Position numbers and translations under genes: made by a program
In this document: positions 41,188-49,931 of the stretch, one piece after another
How positions within the stretch are numbered: position 1 is the first letter of the stretch
Layout: each line of letters opens with the position of its first letter
The notes under the pieces: generated by a model
Seen by the model: only the letters and a program-made list of their open reading frames with translations
The model's database searches: none
What the model was told of the DNA's origin: nothing
Source: Pseudahrensia aquimaris
GTDB lineage: Bacteria; Pseudomonadota; Alphaproteobacteria; Rhizobiales; Rhizobiaceae
Assembly (NCBI RefSeq): GCF_042676045.1
Contig: NZ_JBHTJV010000012.1
Location: 74,103 to 138,102 of the forward strand
Length of the DNA stretch: 64,000 nt
Reading direction: 5' to 3'

Positions 41188-41613
41188 ATGGCAGAAGCCG
41201 CCAAAAAACCCAATCCTATCGACACCCATGTTGGTTCTCGCGTGCGTTTGCGGCGCACTATGATGGGCATGAGCCAAGAGAAACTTGGCGAGGCTTTGGG
41301 CATTACGTTCCAGCAAATTCAAAAATACGAAAAAGGCACCAACCGCATCGGTGCCAGCCGGATGCAGCAGATTTCCGCTGCATTGAAAGTGCCCGTGTCT
41401 TTCTTTTTCGAGGATGCGCCCGTGGAAGGCGGAATTACCGTCTCTGGCATGTCGGACGCGGGTGCAACGACCTACGTGGCTGATTTTCTCTCCACACCGG
41501 AGGGTATTCAGCTAAACCGCGCCTTTGTGCGAATTACTAATCCGGCCGTTCGCCGCAAAGTCGTTGACCTTGTCAAAACACTCGCTGAAGAGACGGGCGA
41601 AACCGAAAAATAG
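41188..41613 (+). CDS. XRE-family helix-turn-helix regulator
   Basis: A 141-residue protein with an N-terminal Xre domain (residues 13-72: VGSRVRLRRTMMGMSQEKLGE, ALGITFQQIQKYEKGTNRIG) and a C-terminal region (FLSTPEGIQLNRAFVRITNPAVRRKVVDLVKTLAEE) of the type seen in rhizobial regulators located between lnt and metK. It may control the downstream metK, but no operator was recognised. Confidence 0.9.
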   Translation: MAEAAKKPNPIDTHVGSRVRLRRTMMGMSQEKLGEALGITFQQIQKYEKGTNRIGASRMQQISAALKVPVSFFFEDAPVEGGITVSGMSDAGATTYVADFLSTPEGIQLNRAFVRITNPAVRRKVVDLVKTLAEETGETEK

Positions 41614-41775
41614 CTGGTCCGCAGCACATAAAGATATCCTGATACGCTTGACACAAACCGCCGCACCCCCGTATGGGCTGCGCTGTCCGGACGTATTTGC
41701 ACCCTGCTTGTTGCGTCCTCAGCACCGAATGTGCAAACCGCGCCTTCGGCCAGCCAACTAAGCAAGGATCTTTCC

Positions 41776-43002
41776 ATGGCGCGCACCAATTACATCTTCA
41801 CGTCTGAATCCGTTTCAGAAGGTCACCCCGACAAGGTCTCTGACCGCATATCTGACGAAATTGTCGATCTGTTTCTGACCCGGGCTCATGAGACGGACGA
41901 AATTGACCCTTGGGACGTGCGGGTGGCGGCGGAAACGCTGACGACCACCAATCATGTCACCATCGCTGGCGAAACACGCGGGCCGGATATCTCAAAAGAT
42001 GAGATCGAAGCCGTCGCCCGCGCTGCAATCAAAGACATCGGCTACGAGCAAGATGGCTTTCATTGGAAAAATGCTGAAGTGAACGTGCTTCTCCACGGTC
42101 AGTCCGCGCACATTGCCCAAGGCGTCGATAAAGCTGCCGAAGCCAAAGCCGGTGCAGATGCAACCAACGAACGGGCTATGGAAGGTGCGGGCGATCAGGG
42201 AATTATGTTCGGCTATGCCTGCCGTGATACCGATGTGCTGATGCCAGCGCCCATTTTCTATAGCCACAAAATTTTGGAAGACTTGGCCAAGCTGCGCCAC
42301 TCCGGCAAAGATGGCGGCGAACGTTTGGGGCCAGATTCCAAAAGCCAGGTTTCGGTCATCTATGAAAATGGCAAACCGGTGGGCGTGTCGCAAATCGTCG
42401 TGTCGCACCAGCACAGTCTTGAATCCGATACTTCCGCAGACATTCGTGATCTGATTGAACCCACCGTGCGCAATTGCCTGCCTGACGGTTGGATCACGAA
42501 CGAAACGGTTTGGCACGTGAACCCAACTGGCGCTTTTGTAATCGGCGGACCCGACGGAGATGCCGGTTTGACTGGCCGCAAGATTATCGTCGACACCTAT
42601 GGTGGCTACGCTCCCCACGGCGGTGGCGCCTTTTCGGGCAAAGACAGCACGAAGGTTGACCGCTCCGCCGCATATGCGTCGCGCTATCTGGCGAAGAACA
42701 TCGTGGCTGCCGGCATTGCTGATTGGGCTTCAATACAGCTCTCTTACGCAATCGGTGTTGCGCAACCACTTTCGATCTATGTCGATACGGGTGGCAATTC
42801 GGCGTTGGAAGAAAGGTTGGAAAAAGTGCTCGGTCAGGTGATGGACCTCACGCCCACCGGTATTCGGGAACACCTGGAATTGACCAAGCCGATCTTCGCC
42901 AAGACCGCAGCCTATGGTCACTTTGGCCGCACGCCGACTGATGAAGGACACTTCAGTTGGGAACGAACCGACTTGGTGGACGCGCTGCAAAAGGCTATGT
43001 AG
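41776..43002 (+). CDS. metK: S-adenosylmethionine synthetase MetK
   Basis: A 408-residue enzyme making S-adenosylmethionine from methionine and ATP. Signature segments are SVSEGHPDKVSDRISDEIV (His17), GAGDQGIMFGYA and GGGAFSGKDSTKVDRSAAY. ATG 41776 is preceded by AAGGA. The 162-bp leader shows no recognisable SAM riboswitch. A terminator hairpin follows the gene. Confidence 0.97.
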   Translation: MARTNYIFTSESVSEGHPDKVSDRISDEIVDLFLTRAHETDEIDPWDVRVAAETLTTTNHVTIAGETRGPDISKDEIEAVARAAIKDIGYEQDGFHWKNAEVNVLLHGQSAHIAQGVDKAAEAKAGADATNERAMEGAGDQGIMFGYACRDTDVLMPAPIFYSHKILEDLAKLRHSGKDGGERLGPDSKSQVSVIYENGKPVGVSQIVVSHQHSLESDTSADIRDLIEPTVRNCLPDGWITNETVWHVNPTGAFVIGGPDGDAGLTGRKIIVDTYGGYAPHGGGAFSGKDSTKVDRSAAYASRYLAKNIVAAGIADWASIQLSYAIGVAQPLSIYVDTGGNSALEERLEKVLGQVMDLTPTGIREHLELTKPIFAKTAAYGHFGRTPTDEGHFSWERTDLVDALQKAM

Positions 43003-43026
43003 CCGACTGTTTGATACCGTTTAAAT

Positions 43027-43068
43027 AAGGGTGCGTGCCGGACTTGACGGCGCGCACCCTTTTATTTT
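43027..43068 (+). terminator. Terminator between metK and trmB
   Basis: AAGGGTGCG (43027-43035) pairs with CGCACCCTT (43053-43061) around a 17-base loop and is followed by a T-rich tract (TTATTTT). The trmB start is only about 12 bases further, so some read-through probably supplies trmB. Confidence 0.8.
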
Positions 43069-43080
43069 GTGAAGCTGGCC

Positions 43081-43782
43081 ATGAACGACCACCCCAAATC
43101 CCGTGCTACCGAAGCCTTCTTCGGACGTCGCAAAGGCAAGGCTCTTCTAGGTCGCAAACTGCGCCTGATCGAAGAGACGCTGCCCGATTTGCTGCTAGAC
43201 CCAACTGGTCCGCGACCGCAGAATATCAAAGATTTGTTCGGTGAGCCAAAAACCGCCTACTGCATGGAAATTGGTTTTGGTGGCGGTGAGCATTTGGCGA
43301 AACAGGCTGATAGCCAACCAGATATAGGCTTTATCGGCATTGAACCTTTCATCAACGGTATGGCGAAAATGCTTGGCGAAATCGAAGATCGCAATCTCAA
43401 GAATGTTTGCCTGTTTGATGATGATGCCACTCAGGTGCTCGATTGGCTGCCGGAAAACAGTCTTGATCGGATCGATCTGCTTTATCCCGACCCGTGGCCG
43501 AAAAAGCGAAACTGGAAACGCCGCTTTGTGAACGTCAAAAACCTCGATCGCTTCGCACGAGTGCTCAAGCCGAGCGGACTGTTTCGCTTCGCCTCCGATA
43601 TCGACACTTATGTGAATTGGACGCTTACCCATATCGAAAGGCAGGGTGATTTTCGTTGGCTGGCGCAGACGGCTTACGATTGGCGCGAGCCTTGGGATGG
43701 CTGGAGCCGCACACGCTATGAGGCCAAGGCCATTCGCGAAGGACGCCCACCCGCATATTTGCAATTCCGTCTTGAAACGTGA
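43081..43782 (+). CDS. trmB: tRNA (guanine-N7)-methyltransferase TrmB
   Basis: A 233-residue class I methyltransferase that forms m7G46 in tRNA. The SAM motif is YCMEIGFGGGEHLAKQA; the substrate-binding region has IDLLYPDPWPKKRNWKRRFVN. Rhizobiales carry trmB directly after metK. ATG 43081 was chosen; a GTG four codons upstream is possible. Confidence 0.95.
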   Translation: MNDHPKSRATEAFFGRRKGKALLGRKLRLIEETLPDLLLDPTGPRPQNIKDLFGEPKTAYCMEIGFGGGEHLAKQADSQPDIGFIGIEPFINGMAKMLGEIEDRNLKNVCLFDDDATQVLDWLPENSLDRIDLLYPDPWPKKRNWKRRFVNVKNLDRFARVLKPSGLFRFASDIDTYVNWTLTHIERQGDFRWLAQTAYDWREPWDGWSRTRYEAKAIREGRPPAYLQFRLET

Positions 43783-43881
43783 TTGAGCGGCACACCCTTT
43801 CCTCCCTTGCAAAATGTCCAGAATGGCGCACGATGGTAAATATGCTGGCCGCTGTGCCGCTTGCATTTGGGAGGATACTAA

Positions 43882-44307
43882 ATGTCTGTTTTGGATATTC
43901 TGGCCGACAAGGGCCGCAAAGTAATTACGATCGAACACGATCAAACCGTTGCTGAAGCGCTTCACCTGCTCGCAACCAACCGCATCGGCGCCGCAGTCGT
44001 CATGCGAAATGGCAAGGTTTGCGGCATTCTCTCAGAGCGCGATATCGTGCGCGATTTGGACAATATCGGCCCGGACGTTTTGCAGCATTCCGTGTCAGGC
44101 TGCATGACCAAAGACGTGATCACAGCCAAGGAAAGCGACACCGTGGATGAGGTGATGGGTCTTATGTCGAAAGGCCGCTTTCGCCACATGCCGGTGATGG
44201 AAAAAGACAACTTGATTGGCGTGGTATCGATTCGCGATGTGATCAAACGCAAACTGGAATTGACCGAGGCTGATGTCGAGGAAATGAAAAAATATATCGC
44301 TGGCTAG
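43882..44307 (+). CDS. CBS-domain pair protein
   Basis: A 141-residue protein made of two CBS repeats (about residues 10-65 and 75-130: VAEALHLLATNRIGAAVVM and SGCMTKDVITAKESDTVDEVMGLMSKGRFRHMPV). Stand-alone CBS pairs bind adenosine nucleotides and act as sensors; the target is unknown. A GGGAGGA ribosome binding site precedes the ATG. Its stop overlaps that of the convergent acetyltransferase gene in CTAG. Confidence 0.93.
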   Translation: MSVLDILADKGRKVITIEHDQTVAEALHLLATNRIGAAVVMRNGKVCGILSERDIVRDLDNIGPDVLQHSVSGCMTKDVITAKESDTVDEVMGLMSKGRFRHMPVMEKDNLIGVVSIRDVIKRKLELTEADVEEMKKYIAG

Positions 44308-44873
44308 AACGAAAATCCCATTAGATCGACTTCCGCAGAGTGGTCCCAACCGCGCGATCCCAATGGCTTGACCATGAACGCGCTGTTTGGCCCGATTGTT
44401 GTTTCACCCGTTGCTGCACCGAGCATATTGGTGAGCTTGATCGGGTTTCCCGCGTTCTCAAAACCTGCATTTCGGTAAAGGCGCTCCGTTCCAAACAACA
44501 GCGCGAATTCGGAAAGCGAATGCACGCCATCCGCAATCGCTGCTTCAAGCAAAGCCCTCGCCATTCCCTGACGGCGGAAAGGTTTGTCCACTACCACTTC
44601 CGCAATGCCAATCGCATCGACCAGATCATCGCCCAAACGGATTGCCCGAAAACAGATCGCAAGATGAGCCACCAACACGCCTTCCAAGGCAATAATGTAG
44701 CGCCTGTGATGGCGGTTTTGCGCAAAAGAGCGTCCACCCATATCCGCGTTGAAGATGCGGCCAATCAAATCGGCGATGGCCTTGTCCTGATCAGCCGTTA
44801 AGTCGAATTCTTCTATGCGTTCAATCTTGTGGTTTATCGGACTGTGCGGCGTTGCGTCCTGCAAAAGGTTCAT
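44304..44873 (-). CDS. GNAT-family N-acetyltransferase
   Basis: A 189-residue acetyltransferase with the acetyl-CoA loop VVVDKPFRRQGMARALLEAAI (Q/RxxGxA motif) and the C-terminal GTERLYRNAGFENAG stretch of the family. Substrate is unknown. It is divergent from ppa with about 70 bases between the starts. Confidence 0.88.
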   Translation of the reverse strand: MNLLQDATPHSPINHKIERIEEFDLTADQDKAIADLIGRIFNADMGGRSFAQNRHHRRYIIALEGVLVAHLAICFRAIRLGDDLVDAIGIAEVVVDKPFRRQGMARALLEAAIADGVHSLSEFALLFGTERLYRNAGFENAGNPIKLTNMLGAATGETTIGPNSAFMVKPLGSRGWDHSAEVDLMGFSF

Positions 44874-44942
44874 GGCAAGCCTGCGACAAAGCTGTTAAGG
44901 GCTGCGCGACAATCGCACGAACCAAAAAATGGAACCTCTCCC

Positions 44943-45467
44943 ATGCGCCTCGACGCCATCTCCATTGGGAACAATCCTCCCGAAGATATCAACGTCATCG
45001 TTGAAGTACCAGCCGGTGGCGAGCCGGTAAAATATGAAATGGATAAGGAAGCTGGAACGCTCGTCGTTGACCGCATCCTCTATACTGCCATGCGCTATCC
45101 GGGAAATTATGGCTTCGTTCCCCACACTCTTTCAGACGATGGTGACCCGATCGATGTGCTGATAGCCAACCAGCGTCCAATCATTCCGGGCTCCGTTATT
45201 AATTGCCGCCCCGTTGGCGTGCTTTACATGACGGACGAAGCTGGTGGTGATGAAAAGTTGATCGCTGTGCCGTCACCAAAAGTGTCAGCTATGTTTGAAG
45301 ACATTCATTCTATTGATGATTTGCCGTCTATTTTGTTGAGGCAGATTTCGCATTTCTTCGAACGGTATAAAGACCTCGAAGACGGCAAATGGGTAAAGAT
45401 CGACCGATATGGTGGACCGGACGAAGCGAGGAAGATGATCGAGAAGGCCATCTCTGACGCTAAATAG
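44943..45467 (+). CDS. ppa: Inorganic pyrophosphatase Ppa
   Basis: A 174-residue soluble family I pyrophosphatase. The core signature is YGFVPHTLSDDGDPIDVLI with three metal-binding aspartates, preceded by YPGN. The ATG at 44943 gives the normal length; the longer frame upstream overlaps the divergent gene. Confidence 0.97.
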   Translation: MRLDAISIGNNPPEDINVIVEVPAGGEPVKYEMDKEAGTLVVDRILYTAMRYPGNYGFVPHTLSDDGDPIDVLIANQRPIIPGSVINCRPVGVLYMTDEAGGDEKLIAVPSPKVSAMFEDIHSIDDLPSILLRQISHFFERYKDLEDGKWVKIDRYGGPDEARKMIEKAISDAK

Positions 45468-45611
45468 GAAATGCCGATTGACCATCTTCCTCATGTTCGA
45501 CATTTTGTCGACATGGGGAACGCGATGGCCCCGTGAGGCGCAATGCCCAAACTCGCATCCAATTTAACCGTTCAACCACCTTCGGGAGTTGACCGACAAA
45601 AGGATGCTAAC

Positions 45612-46433
45612 ATGCCCTCACCTACAGAAATTTCCGCGCAACAATTGGCCCGCCTGATCGGCACGCATAGTGCCCCCGTCGTTATCGACATATGCATTGA
45701 CGAAGACTTCAACGCTGACCCCCGTTTAATCCCCACCGCTAAACGACATGCCCACACGAGCATGGAGGCTCTTGCGCCTTCGCTCGCGGGTGAAAGCGTG
45801 GTGGTTGTCTGCCAAAAGGGCTTGAAGCTTTCACAAGGCGCTGCGGCTCTTCTGCGCTGCCATGGCATCGCGGCAGAGCATCTAGCTGGCGGCAATTTCG
45901 GCTGGCGCGATGCGGGCCTGCCATTGATGCCGGCGTCCATTTTGCCATCTCTAGATGCCCACGGCAGTTCACTTTGGGTGACACGTCAGAGGCCAAAAAT
46001 TGACCGCATTGCGTGCCCTTGGCTGATCCGACGCTTCGTTGACCGCGATGCAAAATTTCTTTTCGTTGCGGCATCTCAGGTAGAGGCAGTCGCGGAGCGT
46101 TTTGGTGCAACACCCTTTGATATGGAGACGGGCTTCTGGAGCCATCGGGGTGACAAGTGCACATTCGATACGATGCTGGACGAATTCAATCTTACGTTTC
46201 CGGCCCTGCAAGCGATGGCCACGATCATTCGCGCCGCTGACACAAACCGCCACGAGCGCGCACCTCAGGCTGCCGGTTTACTGGCGATGTCTGTTGGTCT
46301 GTCGCGGCAGTTCCGTGATGATCTTGAGCAATTGGAAGCAGCAATGATAATCTACGACGCGCTCTATCGCTGGGCACGTGATGGGCAAGACGAAGAACAC
46401 GATTGGCCGCCAGCAGCGAAGGCGCGGCTATGA
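45612..46433 (+). CDS. chrB: ChrB-like chromate resistance protein with N-terminal rhodanese-like domain
   Basis: A 273-residue protein. The N-terminal third is rhodanese-like (VVIDICIDEDFNADPRLIP, then VVVCQKGLKLSQGAAALLR). The rest is the ChrB C-terminal domain (KIDRIACPWLIRRFVDRDAKFLFV and CTFDTMLDEFNL). ChrB is a chromate-sensing regulator or resistance factor paired with ChrA. ATG 45612 has AGGA eight bases upstream and was preferred to 45543. The stop overlaps the chrA start (ATGA). Confidence 0.85.
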   Translation: MPSPTEISAQQLARLIGTHSAPVVIDICIDEDFNADPRLIPTAKRHAHTSMEALAPSLAGESVVVVCQKGLKLSQGAAALLRCHGIAAEHLAGGNFGWRDAGLPLMPASILPSLDAHGSSLWVTRQRPKIDRIACPWLIRRFVDRDAKFLFVAASQVEAVAERFGATPFDMETGFWSHRGDKCTFDTMLDEFNLTFPALQAMATIIRAADTNRHERAPQAAGLLAMSVGLSRQFRDDLEQLEAAMIIYDALYRWARDGQDEEHDWPPAAKARL

Positions 46434-47692
46434 GCGGCGCGCTTTCGTTCGGCGAAGCGTTTCGGGTTTGGTCGAAGATCGGCGTCATATCGTTTGGTGG
46501 CCCTGCAGGGCAGATCGCGCTGATGCAACGCATCGTTGTCGATGAAAAAGGTTGGCTGACCGAGCGGCAATTCCTGAATGCGCTCGGTTTTTGCATGTTG
46601 CTGCCGGGGCCGGAGGCGATGCAGCTAGCCACCTATGCCGGTTGGCGAATGCACGGCGTGCGCGGTGGTTTGGCAGCGGGTGGCATGTTTGTTTTGCCCG
46701 GTGCCATCGTCATAGCTACGCTGGCTTCGCTTTACGTGATGTTTGGGAGCGCGCCGCTGGTGGCTGCCCTGTTCACGGGCATCAAAGCTGCGGTGGTTAT
46801 CATCGTGATTGAGGCTCTGTTGAAAGTCGCCAAGCGGGCTCTAAACGGCGTTGATCATTGGATAATTGCAGCAGCAGCTTTTATCGCTCTGTTCTTTTTC
46901 AATTTTCCCTACCCGCTGATCGTTCTCTTGGCAGGTCTCTATGGCTTTATTTGCACTGCTCGAAGCGTTGAGAAGTCGGTCGAGGTACGCCCTGCTTACG
47001 GTGATTTGGTAAAGACAACGGCACTTTGGCTGACAATCTGGTGGGCACCTTTATTGGCTGTAATGGTACTCGCGCCTAACAGTGTTCTTAGTCAGTTGGG
47101 GGTGTTTTTCTCGAAGCTTGCGGTCGTCACTTTTGGCGGTGCTTACGCTGTTTTGGCCTATATGGCGCAAGATGTCGTGGACGCAAAAGCTTGGCTGACG
47201 GCGGGCGAAATGCTTGACGGGCTGGGGCTTGCGGAAACCACGCCGGGACCCCTTATTCTTGTGACGGAATTCGTAGGCTTTCTAGCAGGTTTCAAAAATG
47301 GTGGATGGGGCACGGCCTTTGCCGCCGCGGCAGTTACCCTTTGGGCAACATTCATTCCTTGCTTTCTCTGGATTTTCGCCGGTGCGCCCTACATTGAGTG
47401 GATCAGCGCAAATCCGCGCCTGCGTGGGGCTTTGGCAGCGATTACAGCGGCGGTCGTCGGCGTAATTTTGAAATTATCACTTTGGTTCGCTTTGCATGTT
47501 TTCTTCTTAGACTTGCAAACGGTTCAGTTCGGCTTGGCTGAGTTTCTGGTTCCCGATGCGTCCAGCATAGATTGGCAAGCGCTGGCAATCTCTGTTCTTG
47601 CAGGCGTTTTGTTGCTCGTGCGGCACTGGAATTTGATGGTGGTTCTGTTCGTCTGTGGACTGTCGGGGATGACACTTTCTTTTCTCGGCTGA
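46430..47692 (+). CDS. chrA: Chromate transporter ChrA
   Basis: A 420-residue membrane transporter that exports chromate. Two CHR domains are visible: the first begins WSKIGVISFGGPAGQIALMQR with LLPGPEAMQLA, the second has FFSKLAVVTFGGAYAVLAYMA and TTPGPLILVTEFVG. About ten to twelve hydrophobic helices are present. It is coupled to chrB by a four-base overlap. Confidence 0.94.
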   Translation: MSGALSFGEAFRVWSKIGVISFGGPAGQIALMQRIVVDEKGWLTERQFLNALGFCMLLPGPEAMQLATYAGWRMHGVRGGLAAGGMFVLPGAIVIATLASLYVMFGSAPLVAALFTGIKAAVVIIVIEALLKVAKRALNGVDHWIIAAAAFIALFFFNFPYPLIVLLAGLYGFICTARSVEKSVEVRPAYGDLVKTTALWLTIWWAPLLAVMVLAPNSVLSQLGVFFSKLAVVTFGGAYAVLAYMAQDVVDAKAWLTAGEMLDGLGLAETTPGPLILVTEFVGFLAGFKNGGWGTAFAAAAVTLWATFIPCFLWIFAGAPYIEWISANPRLRGALAAITAAVVGVILKLSLWFALHVFFLDLQTVQFGLAEFLVPDASSIDWQALAISVLAGVLLLVRHWNLMVVLFVCGLSGMTLSFLG

Positions 47693-47730
47693 TGGTCGCC
47701 CAAGGCCCTCTCTTGGGTTAAGGGTGCCTC

Positions 47731-49128
47731 ATGAGCAATCCTGCACCAACAGTCGATACAGGCCAAAACAATGCCCGCCCCATGGGCGAGCATGTTCGCG
47801 CGACCATTGTTTTGGGAGTGCCGCTGGTTGCCGCGCAAATTGCGCAGATGCTCATTACGGTTATAGACACCGTAATGTTGGGCTGGTTGGGTGTTGCGGA
47901 ATTGGCGGCCGGCACATTGGCAGGGCAGTTGTTTTTCCTCTTCATCATCTTCGGCCTCGGTTTCGCAGCAGCCATGATACCATTGGTTGCAGGCGCGCTC
48001 GGCAAAGGTGATGAGCGTGAGGTGCGCCGCTCGGCGCGCATGGGGCTTTGGGCGCTGGTGGCGTTGTCGATAGCCTTTATGGTTCCGCTGTGGTTCACGC
48101 GCGATATCTTGCTGGTGTTGGGCCAAGAGGTTGAACTGGTCGATTTGGCCGAACGCTACATGCGCATCGCCCAATGGTCGCTAATACCCGCCTTTGTATT
48201 GATCGGTCTGCGTGGGTTCTTGACCGCGCTGGAATGGGCTGGAGCGGTCTTGGCAATCACGATTTTTGCCACTGTGCTGAATGCTGCGCTGAACTACGCC
48301 TTCATTTTTGGCAATTGGGGAGCTCCAAGGTTGGAGATGGAGGGCGCTGCGGTGGCGACAGTCTTGGCCAATCTTGCGGCAGCTGTGCTCGCAGCTATCG
48401 TTGTTGCGGTGAGCAAAAAGACGCGGGGCTATTCGGTTTTCACCCGTTTCTGGCGGCCCGATTGGGCAGCTTTGTCAACGATTTCACGACTGGGCTTTCC
48501 CATTAGTCTCACCATTCTTGCAGAAGCCGGTCTGTTTTCCGCTGCCTCCATAATGATTGGCTGGCTCGGCAAAGAGCCGCTCGCTGCGCACGGTATAGCA
48601 CTGCAGATCGCAAGCCTCGCCTTCATGGTGCCACTGGGCCTGTCGCAGGTTGCTTCTGTGCGCGTGGGTAATGCGGTCGGACGCAGCGCATGGATGGATG
48701 TTGCGCTGGCCACCCGCGCGGTGATCTGGCTCGCGGTCGGCTTCGCGGTAATCTCCGGTGTGGTGTTCATAGCCATTCCTGAAGTCTTAAGCGCACTGTT
48801 TCTCGATGCCGATGATCCCAACGCGCCAACCGTGCTTCAACTGACGGTGCCGCTCCTTTACATGGCGGCTGCTTTCCAGATCGTCGACGGGTTGCAAGCG
48901 GTCGGCTCTGGCGCACTTCGCGGCTTGAAAGACACCAAAGTGCCGATGATCATGGCAACTATTGCGTACTGGCCGGTTGGCCTGAGCGCGGCCTATTTCT
49001 TCGCCTATCCGATGGGTTATGGCGCGACAGGCGTTTGGGCCGGGCTGGTGGCGGGGCTTGCTGTCGCCAGTGTCTGCATGATTGGTCGTTTTATATTGCG
49101 CACACGTTATGGACTCACGCCTGCCTGA
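47731..49128 (+). CDS. MATE-family multidrug/toxin efflux transporter
   Basis: A 465-residue protein with about twelve hydrophobic segments in two similar halves, as in NorM-type exporters: VPLVAAQIAQMLITVIDTVMLGWLG at the start of the first half and ISRLGFPISLTILAEAGLFSAASIMIGWLG at the start of the second. These use sodium or proton gradients to expel cationic compounds. It lies about 38 bases after chrA and may share its transcript. Confidence 0.93.
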   Translation: MSNPAPTVDTGQNNARPMGEHVRATIVLGVPLVAAQIAQMLITVIDTVMLGWLGVAELAAGTLAGQLFFLFIIFGLGFAAAMIPLVAGALGKGDEREVRRSARMGLWALVALSIAFMVPLWFTRDILLVLGQEVELVDLAERYMRIAQWSLIPAFVLIGLRGFLTALEWAGAVLAITIFATVLNAALNYAFIFGNWGAPRLEMEGAAVATVLANLAAAVLAAIVVAVSKKTRGYSVFTRFWRPDWAALSTISRLGFPISLTILAEAGLFSAASIMIGWLGKEPLAAHGIALQIASLAFMVPLGLSQVASVRVGNAVGRSAWMDVALATRAVIWLAVGFAVISGVVFIAIPEVLSALFLDADDPNAPTVLQLTVPLLYMAAAFQIVDGLQAVGSGALRGLKDTKVPMIMATIAYWPVGLSAAYFFAYPMGYGATGVWAGLVAGLAVASVCMIGRFILRTRYGLTPA

Positions 49129-49188
49129 TTTGTCTTGTATTTGCCTCGCAGCTGGCGTATATCATCTGAAAATCTCGGACGTTTGTCA

Positions 49189-49219
49189 GAGTGGGACCGA
49201 AAGGTACCCGCTCTTTTTT
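49189..49219 (+). terminator. Terminator-like hairpin in the rimP-nusA leader
   Basis: GAGTGGGACC (49189-49198) pairs with GGTACCCGCTC (49203-49213), allowing one bulged A, around a GAAA tetraloop, and a T6 run follows. It lies about 35 bases before the rimP start, so it either ends the MATE transcript or acts as an attenuator in the rimP-nusA-infB leader. Confidence 0.8.
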
Positions 49220-49253
49220 ATGTCCGTATCGAAGTGAACGAACGGAACCCGAA

Positions 49254-49871
49254 TTGAACGACGCAGCTCCAGCCAGAGACGACATTTCCGCCTCCGCACG
49301 GCTTGTGCAGGAGAGCGGTCAAGATGCGCGTGTTGCACAAATCATCGCGCCCGTCATCGAAGACATGGGCTTCCGTTTGGTACGTGCACGTCTCTACGAC
49401 AATTCCGGTCTGACGCTACAAATCATGGTGGAGAAGCCCGACGGCACGATGAACGTCAACGAGTGTGAAGCCGTATCAAAGGCCGTATCGCCTGTGCTGG
49501 ATGTCGAAGACCCTATCCCGCAGGCCTATTCGCTCGAAGTTTCTTCGCCCGGCATCGACCGCCCTCTGGTGCGGGTATCGGATTTCGACACTTGGGCGGG
49601 ACATGTTGCGAAGCTGGAGACGGCGTCGATGGTCAATGGCCGAAAGCGTTTCAAAGGGCAGATCGTCAAAGTTGACGGCGATACCCTGCTGATGCGCCGC
49701 GAGGATGCACCCGCTGGCGAAGACAAGGATTTCACCATTCCACTGGATGGTATTGCCTCCGCGCGATTGGTGCTGACAGACGAGCTTATCCGCGAAGCGC
49801 TGAAACGCGACAAGGCGCTGCGGGAAGCCAACGAAAATCTGGGCGATGTCGAAGACACGCCCGATAACTGA
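49254..49871 (+). CDS. rimP: Ribosome maturation factor RimP
   Basis: A 205-residue 30S assembly factor. Family segments are ARVAQIIAPVIEDMGFRLVRARLY, CEAVSKAVSPVLDVEDPIPQAYSLEVSSPGIDRPL and KRFKGQIVK. The start is probably the TTG at 49254, since a GTG at 49191 falls within the terminator-like hairpin. It is the first gene of the nusA operon. Confidence 0.93.
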   Translation: MNDAAPARDDISASARLVQESGQDARVAQIIAPVIEDMGFRLVRARLYDNSGLTLQIMVEKPDGTMNVNECEAVSKAVSPVLDVEDPIPQAYSLEVSSPGIDRPLVRVSDFDTWAGHVAKLETASMVNGRKRFKGQIVKVDGDTLLMRREDAPAGEDKDFTIPLDGIASARLVLTDELIREALKRDKALREANENLGDVEDTPDN

Positions 49872-49931
49872 AACTTTTGCGGCTGGAAAGAAAGGACGCA
49901 ATTATGACGAAGACCTTCCTGGAGAAGAACC

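Noticed and set aside
41614..41775. Possible SAM riboswitch in the metK leader
   Set aside because: The 162-bp leader has GC-rich short helices, but I could not match it to the conserved cores of SAM-II or SAM/SAH motifs. A covariance-model search would decide.
47699..47717. CCCAAG / CTTGGG hairpin between chrA and the MATE gene
   Set aside because: Six-pair stem without a T-run, immediately before the MATE ribosome binding region; too weak to call a terminator.
49191..49253. GTG start giving RimP a longer N-terminus
   Set aside because: The codon lies in the left arm of a terminator-like hairpin and the added residues do not resemble RimP.
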